A stretch of 64,000 nucleotides of DNA from Rhodanobacter denitrificans (GTDB lineage Bacteria > Pseudomonadota > Gammaproteobacteria > Xanthomonadales > Rhodanobacteraceae), in contig NC_020541.1 of the NCBI RefSeq assembly GCF_000230695.2, forward strand, positions 1,054,001-1,118,000, in the 5' to 3' direction. The notes under the pieces are model-generated. The model had not been told where the DNA came from and did no database searches. It saw only the letters and a program-made list of their open reading frames with translations. Position 1 is the first letter of the stretch. Every line of letters starts with the position of its first letter. Position numbers and translations under genes: made by a program. This document shows positions 61,001-64,000 of the stretch, one piece after another.

Positions 61001-62025
61001 CACCGGCGGCGCCGGCGCCCGACCCGGCCAACACCGGGATCAACCCGGCGGCATTGCCGCCGTTCCACGTGTGGGTCGGCGACCTGCGCATGGGCGACGC
61101 GAAGCTCGGCGAGGCGCGCCTGGAAACCTGGCCGACCGCCGAGGGCCTGCACATCGAGCAGTTGCGCGCGTTGTCCAGCCGCGTGCAGATCACCGGCAGC
61201 GGCGACTGGAACGGCACTGCCAGCAACAGCCACACGCACATGAAGATCAACTTCGCCGCCGAGGATCTCGGCGCGATGCTGGGCGCACTCGGTTTCGACG
61301 GGCTGGTCAACGGCGGCAAGACGCGCGACCAGCTCGACGCCAGCTGGCCGGGCGCGCCCAGCGGGCTGTCGCTGGCCACCATGGACGGCACCCTCAGCAT
61401 CCGCGTCGACGACGGCCGCATCCCCGAGGCAACCTCGCCCGGCGTGGGGCGGCTGCTCGGGCTGGTCTCGCTGACCGAGCTGCCGCGCCGGCTCACCCTG
61501 GATTTCGGCGACGTATTCGGCAAGGGGCTGGCGTTCGACTCGATCAGCGGCGACTTCAAGCTGGCCAACGGCAATGCCATCACCGACAACCTGTCGATCG
61601 TCGGCCCGGCCGCCAACATCAGCGTCAACGGCCGCACCGGCCTGCGCGCGCGCGACTACGACCAGCAGATGGTGGTGGTGCCGCACGTCGGCAACAGCCT
61701 GCCGCTGGTGGGCGCGATGGTCGGCGGCCCGGTCGGCGCCGCGGCAGGCTTCGCCGTGCAGGGCATTCTTGGCCGCGGCCTCAACCAGGCCGCCAGCGCG
61801 CGCTACCGCATCACCGGCAGCTGGGATGAGCCGGTGATCACCCTGGTCGAGAAGCGCGGCAGCATGCCCCCGCCGGCAGCGCCCTTGCTCAACCCCGCCG
61901 GCAGCCGGCCGGCTGCCGGCGGGGGCGCGACGCAGCTGCCTGCGCTCGGCCTGCCGGCAGCGGCCGGCAGCGCCGTGTTGCCGGCCGCGCCAAGCTCGGT
62001 TCCGCCGCCCGCCTCCAGGCTTTAA
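58036..62025 (+). CDS. yhdP: YhdP-family AsmA-like envelope protein
   Basis: A 1329-residue protein with one N-terminal membrane helix (about residues 18-43) and a long beta-rich body of the DUF3971/AsmA type. YhdP, TamB and YdbH are bridge-like proteins that carry phospholipid from inner to outer membrane; this role is inherited from the family. The C-terminal region ([37 protein letters not shown]) matches YhdP. The start is GTG. The last 45 residues are Pro/Ala-rich and low complexity. The order rng-yhdP-tldD is conserved in gammaproteobacteria. Confidence 0.94.
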   Translation: MNALWRRRLHRCARASGWVAGVALILLAVVAALAQLLLPLLARHPDWVAAQLSARLQRPVSFASMEGRWTGSGPVFVMHGVSVGAAAGESGAVLQLPESELKLDFGGWLLPSRHLLNLHVRGLQLDLLRDAGGWHVNGIGVAGGSARQPLSPGRLSADLWLEDLRVVVTDATLGKHYTLLSKQLRLSHQGSQIRFGGVLRRDGVSAALRTAGRFRDDGSAGQVWVEVAGGELKPLLDGIDLGGYSIDHGRGQLNAWLDWRNGQLSRSLIRFDLDTLAVTAPAGGKASVASLHGLAGVRHADDGYDLRWAGDDGSALALNLRQGSGNASVDVAARQLQLAPLLPWLALKPALSPALAQWLGSGHPRGVLDRLALHWSRAQGLRSVELAFSGLGIDPVGKLPGLSRLHGELRGDAEALSLELPAQATTLAFPHTFRQPFVLSRLAGTLAFWPQDGDWHIGVDALDFNGAGYAGQARGELMLPAQGGAPFMEMYAKLTQADVVAAKLFWPIDSMSPGTVAWLDRALVAGRLDQADVLLRGDLHDWPFRNNEGRFEARAVISDLTLDYGKGWPHAEGVSAVANFIDNGMLVEADGGHALGVKAERAVALIPDFHDALLDLNVQGSGSGASLMEFVRKSPIASREADTLAKLKLGGSGTFGFHLALPLKEGLGEPRLDGLAELKDADLSAPAWKLQLDKLNGPLSFDLHGMRAGPLDAGFRGQPSTLQLAIAGANSDPATVLSAQLHGNYRLAELVQDYPTLDWIGKLGDGRGAFDIGFTIARVPGRDALAQTLSVDSPLDGIALELPAPLHKPAAASLPLHLTMSLPIEGSELRLGLGDAMRGYLRLADAQRPLAGTLAFGSRVPAELPSRDLRIRGHAGRLDVTGWVQHVAAGSGSDGPGLESLEVSADQTEWFGRELGALKLHATPQADLLSVDVDGPAMLGNYSIPRQELDKRGITARLKRLYWPKDPGAEAASHPPKPDAGAALPAAATPAAPAPDPANTGINPAALPPFHVWVGDLRMGDAKLGEARLETWPTAEGLHIEQLRALSSRVQITGSGDWNGTASNSHTHMKINFAAEDLGAMLGALGFDGLVNGGKTRDQLDASWPGAPSGLSLATMDGTLSIRVDDGRIPEATSPGVGRLLGLVSLTELPRRLTLDFGDVFGKGLAFDSISGDFKLANGNAITDNLSIVGPAANISVNGRTGLRARDYDQQMVVVPHVGNSLPLVGAMVGGPVGAAAGFAVQGILGRGLNQAASARYRITGSWDEPVITLVEKRGSMPPPAAPLLNPAGSRPAAGGGATQLPALGLPAAAGSAVLPAAPSSVPPPASRL

Positions 62026-62086
62026 AGCCGCCGGCGCGAGCCCCATGTGGGATAGTCCAGGTTCGACCATAGGCAAGCTGACCCCC

Positions 62087-63526
62087 ATGGATTCATTGAT
62101 CGCCCTTGCCGAAAGCAAGTTGTTGTTCCCCGGAGGCATCGCCACCGGCGACCTCGACCGCGTGTTCACCCAGCTGATGGGTCCATCGATCGATGCTGCC
62201 GACCTGTACTTCCAGCATTCGCGCAGCGAGTCGTGGACGCTGGAGGAGGGCATCGTCAAGGACGGCAGCCACTCGATCGAGCAGGGCGTGGGCGTGCGCG
62301 CGATCAGCGGCGAGAAGACCGGCTTCGCCTATTCCGACGAGATCGTACTGCCGCAGCTGCTGGAGGCATCCAGGGCCGCCCGCGCGATCGCCCGCGACGG
62401 CCAGGGCGCCGGCAAGCCGCTGGCGCTGAACGGCGTACGCGCGCTGTACCCGGCGCTCGACCCGGTCGAGAGCCTGCCCAACCCCGACAAGATTGCACTG
62501 CTGCGCGAGGTCGACGCGTACGCGCGCTCGCGCGATCCGCGCATCCGGCAGGTCATCGTCAGCCTGGCCGCCACCATCGACACCGTGCTGATCGCCGCCT
62601 CCGACGGTACTCTGGCCGCCGACGTGCGCCCGCTGGTACGCATCAACGTGCAGGTGATCGCCGAGCAGAACGGCCGGCGCGAGCAGGGTTATGCCGGTGG
62701 CGGTGGCCGCTACGGCTACCGCGAGCTGATCGAGAACGGCCGTGCGCTGCGCTTCGCCGACGAGGCGGTGCGCCAGGCGCTGGTGAACCTGGATTCGGTC
62801 GACGCCCCGGCCGGCCAGATGACCGTGGTGCTCGGCCCCGGCTGGCCCGGCGTGCTGCTGCATGAGGCGATCGGCCACGGCCTCGAAGGTGACTTCAACC
62901 GCAAGGGCAGCTCCGCCTTCGCCGGCCGCCTCGGCCAGCGCGTGGCGGCGAAGGGCGTCACCATCGTCGACGACGGCACCTTGCCCGGTCGACGCGGCTC
63001 GCTCAGCATCGACGACGAAGGCACCCCGAGCGAGTGCACCACGCTGATCGAGGATGGCATCCTCAAGGGTTACATGCAGGACAAGCTCAACGCGCGCCTG
63101 ATGGGCATGGCACCCACCGGCAACGGTCGCCGCGAATCCTTCACCGCGCTGCCGATGCCGCGCATGACCAATACCTACATGCTCGCTGGATCGCACGACC
63201 CGGCCGAGATCATCCGCTCGGTGAAGAAGGGCCTGTACGCGCCGAACTTCGGCGGCGGCCAGGTCGACATCACCAACGGCAAGTTCACCTTCTCCGCCAG
63301 CGAGGCCTACCTGATCGAGGACGGGAAAATCACTCGCCCGGTGAAGGGCGCCACGCTGATCGGCTCCGGCCCCGAGGTGCTCAACCGCGTCTCGATGATC
63401 GGCAACGACCTGGCGCTGGACGAGGGCGTCGGCGTGTGCGGCAAGGACGGGCAGAGCGTGCCGGTGGGCGTGGGGCAACCTACGTTGAAGATTGATGCGA
63501 TGACGGTGGGTGGTACGGCGGCGTAG
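62087..63526 (+). CDS. tldD: metalloprotease TldD
   Basis: TldD with TldE (PmbA) forms a heterodimeric zinc protease that cleaves unfolded peptides, matures microcin B17 and degrades CcdA. The 479-residue protein has the zinc motif [13 protein letters not shown] near residue 265 and [17 protein letters not shown] in the C-domain. The start ATG at 62087 gives the family N-terminus [13 protein letters not shown]. The pmbA partner is not in this window. Confidence 0.97.
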   Translation: MDSLIALAESKLLFPGGIATGDLDRVFTQLMGPSIDAADLYFQHSRSESWTLEEGIVKDGSHSIEQGVGVRAISGEKTGFAYSDEIVLPQLLEASRAARAIARDGQGAGKPLALNGVRALYPALDPVESLPNPDKIALLREVDAYARSRDPRIRQVIVSLAATIDTVLIAASDGTLAADVRPLVRINVQVIAEQNGRREQGYAGGGGRYGYRELIENGRALRFADEAVRQALVNLDSVDAPAGQMTVVLGPGWPGVLLHEAIGHGLEGDFNRKGSSAFAGRLGQRVAAKGVTIVDDGTLPGRRGSLSIDDEGTPSECTTLIEDGILKGYMQDKLNARLMGMAPTGNGRRESFTALPMPRMTNTYMLAGSHDPAEIIRSVKKGLYAPNFGGGQVDITNGKFTFSASEAYLIEDGKITRPVKGATLIGSGPEVLNRVSMIGNDLALDEGVGVCGKDGQSVPVGVGQPTLKIDAMTVGGTAA

Positions 63527-63861
63527 GGCCGAGTCACCTTCTCTTTGCGTACTCACGCATGCACAGCTCATGTCCGCCATCGGCCGGAAGCGATCGCCCG
63601 AACGTGCACTCCGAGCGAGTTTTGCGCAGATGTCCCAGCGCGGCGATTCGCAATTTCCTGCATGCTTTCCTTGCGCCGGTGGCCGCCGATCGGGTGCGCC
63701 CGTGATGGCCCGGCGATATTCCGTGTGCTGCTGCAGCGCCTGCGACATTGCGCGCGAGAGACGTATCGCCGGCGTTTGATGGACGTCAATATCGGGGTCA
63801 TCCGATCGGCAAAGACTGCGCCTGCATCCAGCCATCACACTGGAATCGTGGGGAGCATGTC
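63527..63861. other. gene-free gap after tldD
   Basis: About 335 bases without a believable gene; open frames here have no family features or ribosome sites. No clear promoter or terminator was recognised. GGGGAG at 63850-63855 is the ribosome site of the following gene. Confidence 0.5.
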
Positions 63862-64000
63862 ATGAACACTTGCCAGAATAGCCTCATTTCGAGCTGGTTC
63901 ACCGCCCTCGCTCGACCACCGCGCTGGGTCGTGCTGATCGCGCTCGCATGGCTGGGGATACCCACCCTGGCATCGGCGGTGCCCTCGTACGCGCGACAGA
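63862..64000 (+). CDS. exported protein, cut by the window end
   Basis: The first 46 codons are visible. A positive region and hydrophobic core (WVVLIALAWLGIPTLASA) form a signal peptide with cleavage likely after ASA, and the mature part begins VPSYARQ. This beginning is typical of small periplasmic proteins where a CxxCH heme site follows shortly, but no heme motif is inside the window, so the heme is only a guess. GGGGAG lies six bases before the ATG. Confidence 0.65.
   Translation, partial: MNTCQNSLISSWFTALARPPRWVVLIALAWLGIPTLASAVPSYARQ

Noticed and set aside
63545..63865. Small open frames after tldD
   Set aside because: Overlapping frames on both strands with no conserved motif, and no ribosome site before their starts.

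Overview
This window comes from a high-GC gammaproteobacterium, most likely a Xanthomonadales member of the Rhodanobacter/Dyella/Luteibacter type. The evidence is the GC-rich coding style, the gene order, a class II DAHP synthase, and the palindromic intergenic repeats common in that order. The genus is an inference. Almost everything here is core genome, dominated by the transcription and translation machinery.

Layout. (1) 1-11.6 kb: a TlpA-like thiol protein cut by the window edge, acylphosphatase and a PPK2 kinase, then the block prfA-hemA / TPR lipoprotein (LbcA-like)-lolB-ispE-tRNA-Gln-prs-rplY-pth-ychF. The same order is known in Pseudomonas (prfA through ychF). Its one novelty is an acetyltransferase domain fused in frame to IspE. 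(2) 11.6-14.5 kb: a SpoIIE-type phosphatase/STAS gene broken by two apparent frameshifts, and an acyl-CoA thioesterase. (3) 14.5-29.2 kb: a tRNA-Tyr relic, tRNA-Tyr, -Gly and -Thr, tuf copy 1, tRNA-Trp, secE-nusG, rplKAJL and rpoBC. (4) 29.3-33.9 kb: the str operon rpsL-rpsG-fusA-tuf copy 2. (5) 34-48.3 kb: the S10, spc and alpha operons run together, rpsJ to rplQ, with secY but without rpmJ. (6) 48.3-64 kb: dsbB, class II DAHP synthase, a membrane HExxH protein, an amidase, a diheme plus triheme cytochrome c pair, a Mug-like glycosylase overlapping a PP-loop ATPase, RNase G, a YhdP/AsmA-like giant, tldD, and the start of an exported protein.

Regulatory DNA is the richest part of the window. 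Sigma70-like promoters with GC-rich discriminators precede the tRNA-tuf, rplK, rpsL, rpsJ and rpsM units, and a weaker one precedes rpsH. Terminator-like hairpins sit in the S10 leader, after rplA and after rplQ, and a U-poor one follows rplL; an L10-type leader precedes rplJ. Small paired hairpins recur in front of rpsG (twice), fusA, tuf-2, rpsD and tRNA-Thr and behind tuf-2. Their stems differ in sequence but keep pairing, and many loops carry GGA. Three families of dispersed inverted repeats punctuate intergenic DNA.

No clearly new multi-gene system is visible. The strongest leads are the GNAT-IspE fusion, the tRNA-Tyr relic at the head of the tRNA-tuf operon, the recurrent paired hairpins, and the damaged phosphatase/STAS gene.
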